Source: Sebastes aleutianus
Lineage: Eukaryota; Chordata; Actinopteri; Perciformes; Sebastidae
NCBI GenBank assembly: GCA_916700875.1
Contig: CAKAKS010000067.1
Location: 26,401,433 to 26,465,432, forward strand
DNA length: 64,000 nucleotides
Reading direction: 5' to 3'
The position numbers were made by a program, and so were the translations under genes. Below the pieces are notes generated by a model. It was not told the DNA's origin and did not search any database. It was given only the letters and a program-made list of their open reading frames with translations. Positions 46,725-60,166 of the stretch are shown piece after piece. Position 1 is the first letter of the stretch. Every line of letters starts with the position of its first letter.

Positions 46725-49700
46725 AAATGTGTTCAGATCTACTTAAGAAAGCATTTCCAGCTGCAGAACAGAAGGAGAGTGTGAGAGCGAGATGGCTGGA
46801 CTTAGCAAAATAAGAGTAAAATATGTGAGGGGCTAAAGCAGAAAAACAAAATGAAAGACTTATTATGTATTATTCTAAGCGTTAAAAGAGACCAATATAA
46901 AAGAAATATGTATTATGCGCCAATAAAACGAGACACGTGACTCACATCCTGTCAGCGCTCTCTGCCAAGAAGGGATTTAGGAAAGATAGAAAATGAGATC
47001 AAGAGCGAGGAGCAACTGCAAAGAGGAGACAAGTCAGAAGCGGACACTCACATCTGTGCCTGGTTCTCCGGCGTCTCCATCGTCTCCTTTGGGTCCAGGG
47101 GTTCCCCTGCCACCCTGAAGGTAACGCAGCAAAATGTCAGAGGTCAAGTGAGCATGACAATTTCACACCGTTGGCAGTGAACTTCAAACATGGACGCTCA
47201 TATTCAGTGTAGACATGTAAATGTAGAGCTTAGCTCATATTCCTAAAGAATATATCTGTTGTGAACACATGTCTGCCCAACAACTGAATTCTAATTAAAG
47301 TGAAAGTTAAAATAGAAATTTGAAAGACAACTTACCGGCTCACCAGCGTCTCCGCGGGGCCCGGGATAACCCTAACAAAAAAGACATAAATGTTCAGAAT
47401 CTACAAAATGTCCATGGAGGACAGTGTGTCACACATGACATGCAGTAACTATTAACACTCACCTGGAAACCAGGACAACCTGCAGTGCCATTTCCTGGAG
47501 CACCATCTCCTCCCTGAAATTAAGAAAGAGATACTCTTACAGATCCAGCCGCATACACACAGAAACCTCTTGGCAGCGAATATGATGGATGGCACACATC
47601 TGTCTCCCACACATCTGTCTCCCACACTCACCCTCTCCCCCATCTGGCCTCTGTCTCCCGGAGCTCCTTTGATTCCTCTCGGTCCTTTTTTTCCCTTGGT
47701 GATGAAAGGATTGATAAGATTAGAAATGTGACGTGTCGTGTGTTTGTTGAAAACATTTGGATGTTGCCAAGACATTGTGTGTGTGTGAACAAAACAATCG
47801 ACATGTACTGTAGCAGAATGGCTTGAAGGGTTTACGTAACAATCATTTAATGCAATCTGTTACAGGTTGTCGTTGGCCGATCGCCTGGATCGTGTGACAA
47901 TGTGTGTAATATACATGATTTATGGCTATTTTTTTATTGCAGTTCATACAGTAAACTGCACATTTTTATGGATGTTGGATTTAAATCAATGGCGTTGGAG
48001 CTCCTCTGGTTTAGGATTTCAAATCTTAAAGCCCCTGAAAAAGCAGCTTCAAATCGTCAGTATTTCTCTATAACATTAATGACTTAATAAGCACCAATCA
48101 TTGTTTAAAAAACATCTTTGGGTATTACTTCTTATGAGTTAAACACTCAAAATCTCTTAAGCTTAGTTATCTGTAACATATAAAATTCATTGGGGGCATT
48201 GTTTGATCAGATTTAATTAACAGTGACCTCACAACCCACCAACTGTCATCAGATTCTGATTCAAACGTCGCTAAATCCTGATTGGTGCACAGACATATGT
48301 GACATCACCTTTTTTCCAACTGAGCCACGCCCACTTGAAACGAGCAGAAGAGGTCAGATGACATCACTGTTCTAACATGTGTTCAAGTGGGATCGCGTCA
48401 CTAACAGTAAGAAGCTGAATGAGTAAATGTGTTTTCAGTGCCTTTAAGCGTAATGTACGCTTATCAGTGATCCATGTGTGCGTGTGTGTGTGTGTACGTC
48501 CTGTTGGACTCACTTCAGGTCCAGGTGAGCCTTCATCTCCCCTGTAGCCAGGAGACCCAGCCTTGCCAGACTCGCCCTGGAAAACAACAACACCGTTAAT
48601 GAGACACAGTTAAAACGCTTTCTCCAACAAAAACAACCACATAAAGCACACTGAAAAAAACTGGCAACGTGCTTTTGACACCATTTTGAACCAACACAAC
48701 CTACAAACACAAAGTCCCGCCGCATGTTCGGGACATCTTTTAAGATTTTTTCATTGATTATATTCTGTTCATATTCTGAACTAACTTTTTAACACCATGT
48801 TTTTAAAAAAAATAAATAAAGATATGACAATGGTTATAGTTATCATTCACAACTACGGCTCCCATGAGTCTTTGGCATAGGCAAAGTATTACAATTGGAC
48901 GGCAAGTGAAACAGAAGCTAGCCGGAAACTGTCTCAAACTTACGAGTTACTTAAAGGGGAACTACACCCATTTTCAAAATTCATACATGTTATTCCTATG
49001 GTCTAAGACAGTCCGAAAATATTAGTAAACATGATCAATGTTCTCCCAAATCCAAAAACCAGACTAAAATCAGTCTCCCATTCATTGTCTATGGAGCAGC
49101 TCCAGACTTTGTACCCGATGACATCACAAGTTTGAGTTTTAGCACTCTAGTTTTTGAGTATGTATGTTGTTGCATGTATGAATTTTGAAAATGGGTGTAG
49201 TTCCCCTTAAATACGAGGCTGGAAATCTGTTTTTTACTGCCCTCTCTGGTTGACAGTTGCAAGGCAACAGACCAGTAACCACACCCAGCAGTGATGTCAC
49301 AGTGTCCTGGAGTACACTTCTACATCACTGCAGCAAGGTGAGGAGTTAAACCACTGGAGGTCAGCAAAATCAAGATTTACAGTCTCTGTTAGGTGACTCA
49401 TTAAAGGAACATTCTTTCAATTAAAATATCATAACTTCTCATTTCCATTTATTTGGCCATCATTTCTATTGATTATAATAGCATTGTACTAAGATCTGGC
49501 AACACGGCAGCATCCTTGCAACAGTAAATTGAAGCATTAGTTGCTAGCTGATTTGGTAATCTGTCAACTAGATTAATCTGAAGTTCTACCAAATACTACA
49601 GAAGTGATTATTTTTATGTATGGATTTTTTTTTTTTTTTAGCTCAAGTGTCACATCCTAATCAGAATAAGATCACAGATTGTCAATTTGTGATCAATTCA

Positions 49701-52700
49701 ATGAGTTAATTGTCCACAGATCTGCCGCTAGCATCGTTAGCCTCCCATTAGCCTGTTTTGAAGTTGAAGTTTCACATAGTTTTTAACATGTTGACGCAAC
49801 ACTGCAACATTTTAGGTGAAACACTTGTTTGGAATCAGGTAAGAAGATCGATGCTAAGGTCATCTCTGTGCATTCATGGCTGAGATTGAGACATGGTCAA
49901 CCTAGTTTAGCACAAAGACAAGACTGGACGCATTGGAAAACAGTTACGTGTTGAAGTGAGCTCTGACAAAAGTGAAAAAAGTACTCCTTCCAAACTTTCA
50001 AAGCTGCCTGATTTACACATTGTATCTTGTGCATTTGACGCATAATTTATAAAAATGAAAAACAAGGCGTTGTAGTTAATAAAAGGATTTAAGCTTTTTT
50101 GACTGGAGCTATTTCCTGGCGAACAACAGCTGGGTCCAGCTGCTGCATGCAGCGCCTCAGTCCTGTCCTAATAGTGAAGTCACACTGTTGAAATGGAACA
50201 AATCACTTGAATATGTAAATAGGAAAGTTTTAGAGTTCCTGGAGGCCAATTTTTTAAACTTTTGTTCAAGGCTAACTGTTTGCCCGTTTCCAGTGTCTGG
50301 GCTGAATCAAAACCGGACCTATCTATGTACTGGATGCACAGAGTTGAATTCTCATCTGACTCATCTGAAATTAAAGAGGACCTATTGTGCTTTTATGCGT
50401 TTTCCCTTTCCTTTAGTGTGTTATATAGTGATTTTGTGCACGTAAAAGGTCTGCAAAGTTACAAAGTCCAAAGTCCCCACAGTAACACTGCTCATGGACT
50501 GCCTGAAACGCCTCGCTTTAAGTCCCGCCTTTTCTTCCGTGACGTGGTGATGTCACCAAGTAACACATTTGCATAATACCTGCCTAGCAACTAGTTTGGC
50601 ACGCCCTCAAACAAAGCTAGTTAGAGCGGAGCCGGAGCAGAGTCCGAAGAGTTTGGTTGGGTTGACCAATCACAACAGTGGGCCAGCTCACCAATAAGTC
50701 AGAATAAGCTATTTGCATAAATATCAGAGTGCTTCTTTAATTTCAAGTTTATTTCAATTAAGTGCTGTACACATTTAATACAGTGTACTATGGCTCATTT
50801 AATGAGTGCAAATGATGTCCAGCACATTACTGTATGTGAGGATACAGTTTTTTCCTGAGTGTATGAGGTAGGCCCTACATGTCAGTTATTCCATGTTGTC
50901 TGTACTATTCAGTCGTTTGCTATTCATTCAGCTCTGATGATGAGAGGAGGCCCAGCAGAAAGCACAAAAGAGCCATTGAAAGTTCTGACATCACGGAGGT
51001 TACCACAACTAATGCTTGTAACGTATTATTATTATTACACTGCCTGGTGCCTTATAAAGAAAACCATACTGAGGCTTTGGCTCGAGCCGACGGAGAGAAG
51101 AACTGAGTCAGAGGGGAAAGACTGAGTGTAGATGTTCCCAGGAGGAGTAGAAACTGAGAACGAGAGAGGGGAGAGGCAGCCAGGTTCGCCTCTGTTTAAG
51201 CTTCTGCCCAATGTACTCCCCCCCTCAACATGAAATATGAATGCACATGCACATGCACGTACGCTAGGAAGCATACGCGCACTCAGGCACAAGTTCTCCT
51301 CTCCGACTGGAAAAAAGAGGATGCTGCCAGAGGGAAAAGTGGGTGGTTCGTACTTGGGACTGTGCCGCCTCCTGAACCTCTAAACAACAGGCTAATGAAC
51401 AGTGGTACTGTAGCTCCTGTGTGTCTATGTAAATGTGTGTGTGATTATATTTGAGTGTGTCTTACAGGGTCTCCGTTGGGGCCAGCTGTGCCCTCCCTCC
51501 CCTGGTCTCCACGGGGTCCTGGCTCCCCCTGGTAAGGAAAAGAACAAATGTAAAAAGCTATAGGCATTCAAGACAGTAATAATAGACAAGAGAAGCAGAC
51601 AGAGCCAAGTTTTAAACAAAGTTAGATCAGTAGGAGTACATGGGGAATTACTTTATAAAAACACCATTCCATTAAGACCAGTGCGGTTAAAGTTGACTCA
51701 ATACATCTGCCAAACAGCATTTCCCATGAATTTCTAAGGAGGAAGGTCTAATCTTCATCCCTACTCATCATCATCATCCTTATCATCACTTACCGCATCT
51801 CCTCTGGGACCCCTGTTCCCACGAGATCCTTGCTCTCCCTTCTCTCCAATTAGTCCCTACAAGAGATTTCAAAGATGTCAACTCATATTTTGGCGGCTGT
51901 CACGAACACAAACACACTCATTTAAAGTCAATATTAATCTTATATTTACTCCCTCGCCGCGTTTCCCATCCCCTCCAGGTGCGCCCTGAAACACACACAC
52001 ACACATAACAGGATGTTAGACGAGCCATCAGAGATCACAAAGTTGATGTTTCTTGGCGTTGTCGGCAGCTTCATCGCTTACATCATCACCGCGCTCTCCT
52101 TTGTCCCCGTTGCTTCCGAGAGGGCCCTGATCACCCTGTCATGACACAGATATTCACACATGTATTATCATATTTCTTGCTTCGTACAGATCTGTCTCTT
52201 GTATTCATTCTCTTCGCACTGATTTACCGGAGGACCCAGCGGGCCATAGTTTCCAGGCCTTCCTGGTTCGCCGTCTCTTCCAGGATCTCCCTGAAACAAG
52301 CATACGATATCTTATAACAGACCAACGAAAAGGCTTTTTGAAATCTTCAAGAGCACAGGTTTATATTTCTTTCATATATCTTACTTTTCCTCCTTTCAGT
52401 CCATAAGGACCAGGGTCTCCCTTTGGTCCAGGCTCTCCCTGCAGGCCCTGGAAGCAGAAAACACAGTCTCTCAGTACATGATCACAAGCAGCTGAAGCCA
52501 CAACACTCAATCTCGGAGGCCCGCCGTGCACGTACGCACACGTATGCGTGTGTGCTTGTTTACAGTATGACTATATGGCTTCATTTAAACAATCTGACAG
52601 CAGAGAATGTAAACGCGGCAGTGATTAAGAGCCAACGGCTTCAGTCCGCCTGCAGCAAGGCGCGATGCTGGTCAGGGCTGCACCGAGGGAGGTATTCCTA

Positions 52701-55700
52701 AACATGCAACTGTGGCTAATGGCTAATCTGTAAACAATGTGTCTGAGCCTCAGGCAGAAAGGGAAATGGCTGAGTGTGTGTGTCTGTTCAAGAGAGACAC
52801 CAAACTAGAAAGACTCACAGAGTGTGTGTCCTAACACCTACACATCTGTGTATTTGCAGTCGTTAAACCTGATGTCAGTGTCTTGATTCAGTGATTGGTT
52901 CCCATCTGGTTGGGATTCAAACGGTCTGCAATGTGTGACATTAGCGCAACTAGGCCGAAATGCAAGACCGTAGCAGTGGGATTACGAGATGTACGACTCA
53001 CGTCTGATCCAGGAGATCCTTTACAGCCGGAAAGACCAGAGAAACCAGCTTCACCCTAATGAGGAAAACCAGAGAAACATATCTTCAAACAACTTTATAA
53101 GATCAACAAAAGAAAGACAGCCAGATAACCAGAGCTTATATTGTTTGGATGTTCGGGTCTATAACTCACCTTGCGTCCATCGGTTCCATCATTTCCCCTT
53201 AGACCTTTGTCTCCCTGGGATGTAGCGAGAGATAAAGAAGATTTAGTGGAAGAGAATAAAAGTGATAGAAGAATAATTTAACCATTAACTTTCAGAGCAG
53301 TCACAGACAGGAGAGCAACCCTATGGAGGAAGAGCTCACCTTGAAGCCTTTGTGTCCTCTTTCACCCTGCAGAAAACACACACAACGTGAGTCAGCCATG
53401 GATTATACAGTACAGCAACCCTCGAACATCTTGTTTAAGTATACTTTTTGTGTTTTTGTGTTCTGATAGTACCTTTCCTCCTCTGCCACCACGGTCTCCC
53501 TGGAAACAGAAATACACACGTCAGAATAATCATCATCACACGCAGCAAAAAGAAATACATTACAAATACATTCAGGCTTACGTTTGCGAATGTTTCCTCC
53601 AACAAACTTCCTGTTTTTTTTCTGGGTAATAAACATTTCTTTGAAGCTTAAAAGGTGGATAAGGGCCATCACATGGAAATGGCTGCAGACAAAACCTCCA
53701 ACAAAGGAGGACTGGACTGGCATGGAGAAACTGACCTTTATCTTTAGACTACAATATGAACATATGTAAAACACTGGAAAACAGTGGCCTATAATACGTG
53801 CCTATAATGGTGAGTTCACACCAAGAGCGAAGCAAACTTTTTGTGCTGCACGATTACATACAAAGTCAAGGCAAAGAGATGCAAATTTGCGCCGGGCGAC
53901 TGTGAATGGCGCAACGCAAACACGTGTCATTTGTGTATTCACAGGAGCTGAAATATTTCAACTCGAGCGAGAAATTGACGCAACGCTGTGACGCGAAAGC
54001 TTATCAGCATTGAGATTCTCCTCCTGTCGTCGCTGACATCCTGACGTTGTTGAATCAGAAATAGAGGAAAAAAATATTGTATCTGTCTGTGGGCACCCAG
54101 AGCTACGATAGTACATCATATCTGTACAGAGACCGGTGACTCTGTGTATAAATGTATGTGTATAAACCACAGATTGACGTATTTATGCCTAAATGACTTA
54201 ATCTTGAGAGTTTATGGAGCAGCTGCATAGCCTGGCACTGATTGATCTGAACTCCCTTCAGAAAACAAGCAATTTAAAAGTTGTTTGCTTGTCGTCTTGC
54301 GGACCTGACAAAGCATGAATTCAGACTTTTTACAAATCGGCATCATTATGGCATCATTATATTTCGGCATAGTTTTGATCCGTTTATTGCAATAAATCAC
54401 AGCACAATCTGTTTATGTTGGCTTCGTACCGCAATAGCGACGTGTGGCTTGCTAGATACAGTGAAATGGTACTGTATGTGAAACACAGCTCGTCGCCGGG
54501 TTATGTTATGAACCCACACGAGACGGCGTTTGGTTTTCTGACATATCTGGGAATTGCACAACATGTGCAAAGCAGCAACAGTGGTTATTTCTTCCATGGT
54601 TGATGGCGGAAAGAAAAGTTGTTGGTAGCTATGGAGACAAGCTTCTTTTCTCCGGCATGTCGAGCGCTAATGAACACAAAAGTTACCGGCGGTCAAACTC
54701 ACGCGAGTAAAGCGAGGCGAAAATTCACTTCGCTCTTGGTCTGAACACAGCATAAGATGTAACCCATTACGTATGTCACTTAAAGACTCTGTTCCTGTTC
54801 CCAGCATTGTTTCACTCTACCTTCATTCCAGTGTAACCAACAGGACCAGGATCTCCAACGTTGCCCTGTAACATAGAGATAGAAATATTAGATCATCTGA
54901 ATGACACGTCCATTAAGCCTGCATGACAAATCCAAATAGATGTGATGATTGTTTTGTCCTTTTGCATGCATGTTGGTATGTTGGGGATGGTGTTGGTGTT
55001 GGTGGTGATGGTGGAGGACAACGGTGAAAGACACCTACCACGGCACCAATATTTCCTTTCTCTCCTGGCATCCCTGGTCGACCCGTTTCTCCCTGTAGAG
55101 AGGCAACAAAATAAAAGATGAGACGATGTAAAGTTCTGTACATTTGTGCATTTTCCTGACAACCATCTCTAGTGCAACTGAATGCATTGGGTGCATTGGT
55201 TGTTTTCATATTATATCATCACACCTTAAAGCCAGGGTCTCCTTTTGGTCCCACAGGCCCTCCTGGAGCCTGCAGACAAAACAACAAAACACAAAAAGTG
55301 AAACAACCGTTCAAAAAAACACAGCCGGAGAAGAATTTATGTTGGCATTACAATAATAAATGGCATACTTACATTGCAGTCGAAAGAGCAACACTGTGGG
55401 GGAAAAAAAGAAAAGAGAGATTATGTGTCTCTATGTCTCCATATATGAAGAAGAGTTTGGGCTATTCTTGATAAATCTAAGAAGGAGACATGGCATGACA
55501 CTGTGTTTTCTGGTCTGATCACAAGTGATACTTAGTTTAACTGTAAGATGACAGCATGGCTGGACAATATGTCCAATATTTAAGAAATAACTGCAGTGAT
55601 TTTGTTGGAGATAAAAAAGTAGGCAAGATTGTGAATATCACTGCAATCTCAGTTGGCTTTTTATGTGCTCATTGCAGCTTCCTGTAGCGGTCCTGAGTGA

Positions 55701-58700
55701 CCCCTCCTTGTTTCCTGAGTATGAGAGAGTTTAGGAGGCCAGCAATAACAAGACTTAATACTGAGAAAGAACAAGAAATCTAAGAAAAAGAAAGAAATCT
55801 AAATCTAAACATCCTAACTACATTTATTCCACTAAATTAACAACTCTAGTAGCCACAAAGTCATTTGGTTTGTAAACATTTTTAAGCCACGACGTTTAGC
55901 CAGTATACAACAATTTGTCTTAATTCAAGTTGCATCAGCAAAACTTGTCCCAAACAATTCTGCTGTTGGGAGGAAAAATATCACGATACCAACTGCCAAG
56001 AAAGTTATTGATGACCTTTTTTAGCCACGTTGCTCAGCCCTAAACGAGAACAAGATCTGCAGTAGAGCAGTGTAATGTGTTACCACATTAATTGTACAAA
56101 ATGTATTAATATCCTTTCAAAAACGTCTTACCGTATCCTTTGTCTCATTTGTCTGGAAAAAAGGAAAAAAAAATAGACAGTTAGTTCAAAATCCAAATGT
56201 TGAATTCTGCTTATACCTAGGAGAGGAGAGGAAAGGAGAGGAGAGGAGAGGAGAGGAGAGGAGAGGAGAGGAGAGGAGAGGAGGTGAGGTGAGGTGAGGT
56301 GAGGTGAGGTGAGGTGAGGAGAGGAGAGGAGAGGAGAGGAGAGGAGCGGAGGGGAGGAGAGAGGAGATGAGAGGAGAGGAGAGGAGAGGAGAGGAGAGGA
56401 GATGAGAGGAGAGGAGAGAAGAGAAGAGAAGAGAAGAGAAGAGAAGAGAAGAGAAGAGAAGAGAAGAGAAGAGATGAGATGAGATGAGATGAGATGAGAG
56501 GAGATGAGAGGAGATGAGATGGAGGGATGAGATGAGATGAGATGGAGGGAGATGAGAAGAGAAGAGAGGAAAGGAGAGGAGAGGAGAGGAGAGGAGAGGA
56601 GAGGAGAAATGGGATACATACGATCATGTCAATGATGGTTCGAATGGTTCCCATCTTGGTGCTTCTGGTATCGTCTGCAGCAGTGAAGTTCTGTCTGTAG
56701 CGTGGGTCTGTGGCGATGACTGACAACCTGGTGTCCTGATGAGAGACAAGATACAAACATCATCATCACAAGACCTGAAAGTAGCAGCTTACGATATGCG
56801 ACAGCATGACTGAGCTCTAAAAGATGATTTCTGTGACATTGTTTTTTTTTTGTTTATAGTATCGTAATTAGCTTCTGTCAATGTTGTCGCTAGTCCTCCT
56901 GCTGTCTATCTGTCCTGTCTATCTTTGTGAGAACCACTTTTTAGTTTAGACCTTGAGAGAAATGACATTTAGGAAATGTTGGTAAATTTACTCTACCTTC
57001 ACTTCACTTTACTTTCAACTCATTTTATTTTACTTTTCTTTACCTTTACCGTCAACTAACTTTATTTTATTTTACCTTCAAGTCATTTTAATTTACATTA
57101 GTTTGCCTTCAGTCAACTTCACTTTACTTTCAACCTACTTCACTTCACCTTACCTTCAACTCACTTTATTTTACTTTACTTCACTTTCAACCCACTTCAC
57201 TTTACTTTCAACTCACTGTACTTCACTTTCAACCCACTTCAACTTACTTAACTTTCAACTCACTTTACTTTACTTCACTTTCCAACCCACTTCACTTTAC
57301 AACTAACTTTAATTTACTTCACTTTCAACCCACTTCACTTTACTTCACTTTCAACCCACTTCACTTTAAACTCACTTTACTTTATTTCACTTTCAACCCA
57401 CTTCACTTTACTTTCAACTAACTTTACTTTACTTTCAACCCACTTCAACTTACTTAACTTTCAACTCACTTTACTTCACTTTCCAACCCACTTCACTTTA
57501 CAACTTACTTTAATTTACTTCACTTTCAACCCACTTCACTTTCAACTCATTTTACTTTACTTCACTTAACTTTCAACTCACTTTACTTCACTTTCAACCC
57601 ACTTCAATTTACTTAACTTTCAACTCACTTTACTTCACTTAACTTTCAACTCACTTTACTTCACTTTCAACCCACTTCAATTTACTTAACTTTCAACTCA
57701 CTTTACTTCACTTAACTTTCAACTCACTTTACTTCACTTAACTTTCAACTCACTTTACTTCACTTTCAACCCACTTCAACTTACTTAACTTTCAACCCAC
57801 TTCACTTTCGACCCACTTCACAACTTACTTTAATTTACTTCACCTTCAACCCACTTCACTTTACTTAACTTTCAACTCACTTTACTTTACTTCACTTTCA
57901 ACCCACTTCAACTTACTTAACTTTCAACCCACTTCACTTTACTTAACTTTCAACTCACTTTACTTCACTTCACTTTCAACCCACTTCACTTTCAACCCAC
58001 TTCACTTTCAACTAATTTTACTTTACTTCACTTTACTTCACTTTCAACTCATTTTACTTTACTTCACTTCACTTTCAACTCACTTTACTTTACTTCACTT
58101 TCAACCCACTTCACTTTACTTAACTTTCAACTCACTTTACTTTACTTCAATTTCAACCCACTTCAACTTACTTAACTTTCAACCCACTTCACTTTCGACC
58201 CACTTCACAACTTACTTTAATTTACTTCACCTTCAACCCACTTCACTTTACTTAACTTTCAACTCACTTTACTTTACTTCACTTTCAACCCACTTCAACT
58301 TACTTAACTTTCAACCCACTTCACTTTACTTAACTTTCAACTCACTTTACTTCACTTCACTTTCAACCCACTTCACTTTCAACCCACTTCACTTTCAACT
58401 AATTTTACTTTACTTCACTTTACTTCACTTTCAACTCATTTTACTTTACTTCACTTCACTTTCAACCCACTTCACTTTCAACTAATTTTACTTTACTTCA
58501 CTTTACTTAACCTTCAACCCACTTAATTTCACTTCATTTCCCTTTAACGACAACACGGCCGGTCTGTTTGAAGGTTAAGACTCGGTTTTAGGGTTAAGGT
58601 TGGATATAGTTTAAGGTTAAAGGTGTTCTGTGTGAAAGCAGTGTGTTCATGCAGGACACCATTACTCGTGTTAAGAAGCTGACTAGGAAAATGGATTTTC

Positions 58701-60105
58701 AGGGCTTTTTACCTTTATTTTGATATGTTTGGGGTTAAGGATTGGGGTTACGCATTTAGTTGCGGTGATTAAAGTTTGGGTTAGGGACTGGGGAATTATG
58801 CTAATGAGGGTCCTCACCCGTATACAAGTACAAACGTGTGTGTGTGTTTACCTCCTGGTCAGGTGAGATGGCGACAGCGAACACTTTGACTCCATGTTGT
58901 TTGGCTTCATTAGCAGCCTCCTGCACGCCTCCACACGGCTCTTTGTAACCAGTAATAGGGTGGCCATCAGTCACTACCACGATGTACTTGTTATCATGGT
59001 AGTGGGAGCCCCTGCATTCAGGCAGACAAACACACACAATGACATCACTCTTCTTATTACTTAATCTTCTGAATTGCATGCGTGTTTGTGTGTGTGTTGT
59101 TATTACCCGATGAGCAGCTCAGCAAGGCCCTTCTTGATGGCACAGTCGGTGTATGTGCCCTTGCCGATGTATTCGATGCCCCTGATGTCATCCTTCAGGG
59201 CCTGGCGATCAGTCCTCAGGGCACTCAGCGGTCGTACGAGTTTGACATCGTCACTGTAGTGCAGCGCTCCTGAGTTCCACGTCAGGGTGCGATCACATCG
59301 GTGGCGCCTGGATATAAACAGAGGTGACAACAAATCAAGTCAACTTCTCACTTAGCCACTTGTTAGCAACCAACTTTTTAAAGACACGTAAAGGCTTCAA
59401 ACTTCACGAGTGGGATATATATTGATGTATTTTATATAGCGTAGAACAAAACGTTAAAATCTCTTGAGCTTGTCTCAACCACAGACCTTATTTCAGGCAT
59501 CCAACTAAAAACCCATTCATCGACTTCTAGATGAAGGAACCGGAAGTGTTAAAATGCTAACTCATCTCCGGATTTTAGGACTCATTCCTGTAGCTCTCTA
59601 TATTACAAAGTTATCAGACGACTTCAGTTAGTAGTCACTTTGCAGATTCCGAATTTACATACAAAACCTGTGATGACCGAATAAAATGTGATGCATCAGT
59701 ATAGATTAAACTAACCATCAGTATATAAAGTAGTTAAATAATATATATGACACTGACGGGGGCAATTCTGCTGTATAGCGAAAACGATTTTACCTTTGAT
59801 ACTATAACAATTTTGCGCATAGTATTTCTGTGCTTTTACTTAAAGAGTAACGTAACACCAGGCTGAAAAACAGTGTTACACTGCCCTCTGTGGTTGAAGG
59901 TTTCAATCAGTGATGGGCGTGGTTGGGTGTGGTGATGTCACGGTGTCCCAGAGTACACCTGTGCATCACTGCAGCAAGGTGAGAAGGTAAACCACTGGGG
60001 TATGTTACGTTACTCTTCCAGATTTTGAATGCAGGACTTCTTTCTACCATGCTAATGCTACTTTTATAAGTAAAGGATTTGAATTCTTCTTCCATCGCTG
60101 CCGTG

Positions 60106-60166
<61 letters not shown>

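Larger units (their letters stand above)
40996..47051 (-). other. Longest col6a1 intron (6 kb): repeats, no exon seen
   Basis: Contents in order are the LINE fragment, unassigned DNA at 42.1-44.4 kb including CA repeats at 43.70-43.78 kb, the shared repeat at 44.5 kb, the 16-bp minisatellite and a CA repeat at 46684-46720. I looked for missed Gly-X-Y exons and saw none. The flanking exons already account for the full helix. Confidence 0.55.

Noticed and set aside
56128..56756. Open frames of 163 and 179 codons made of LLSSP repeats
   Set aside because: They read through the polypyrimidine tract. Only the part at 56622-56735 is real coding sequence (col6a1 exon 5).
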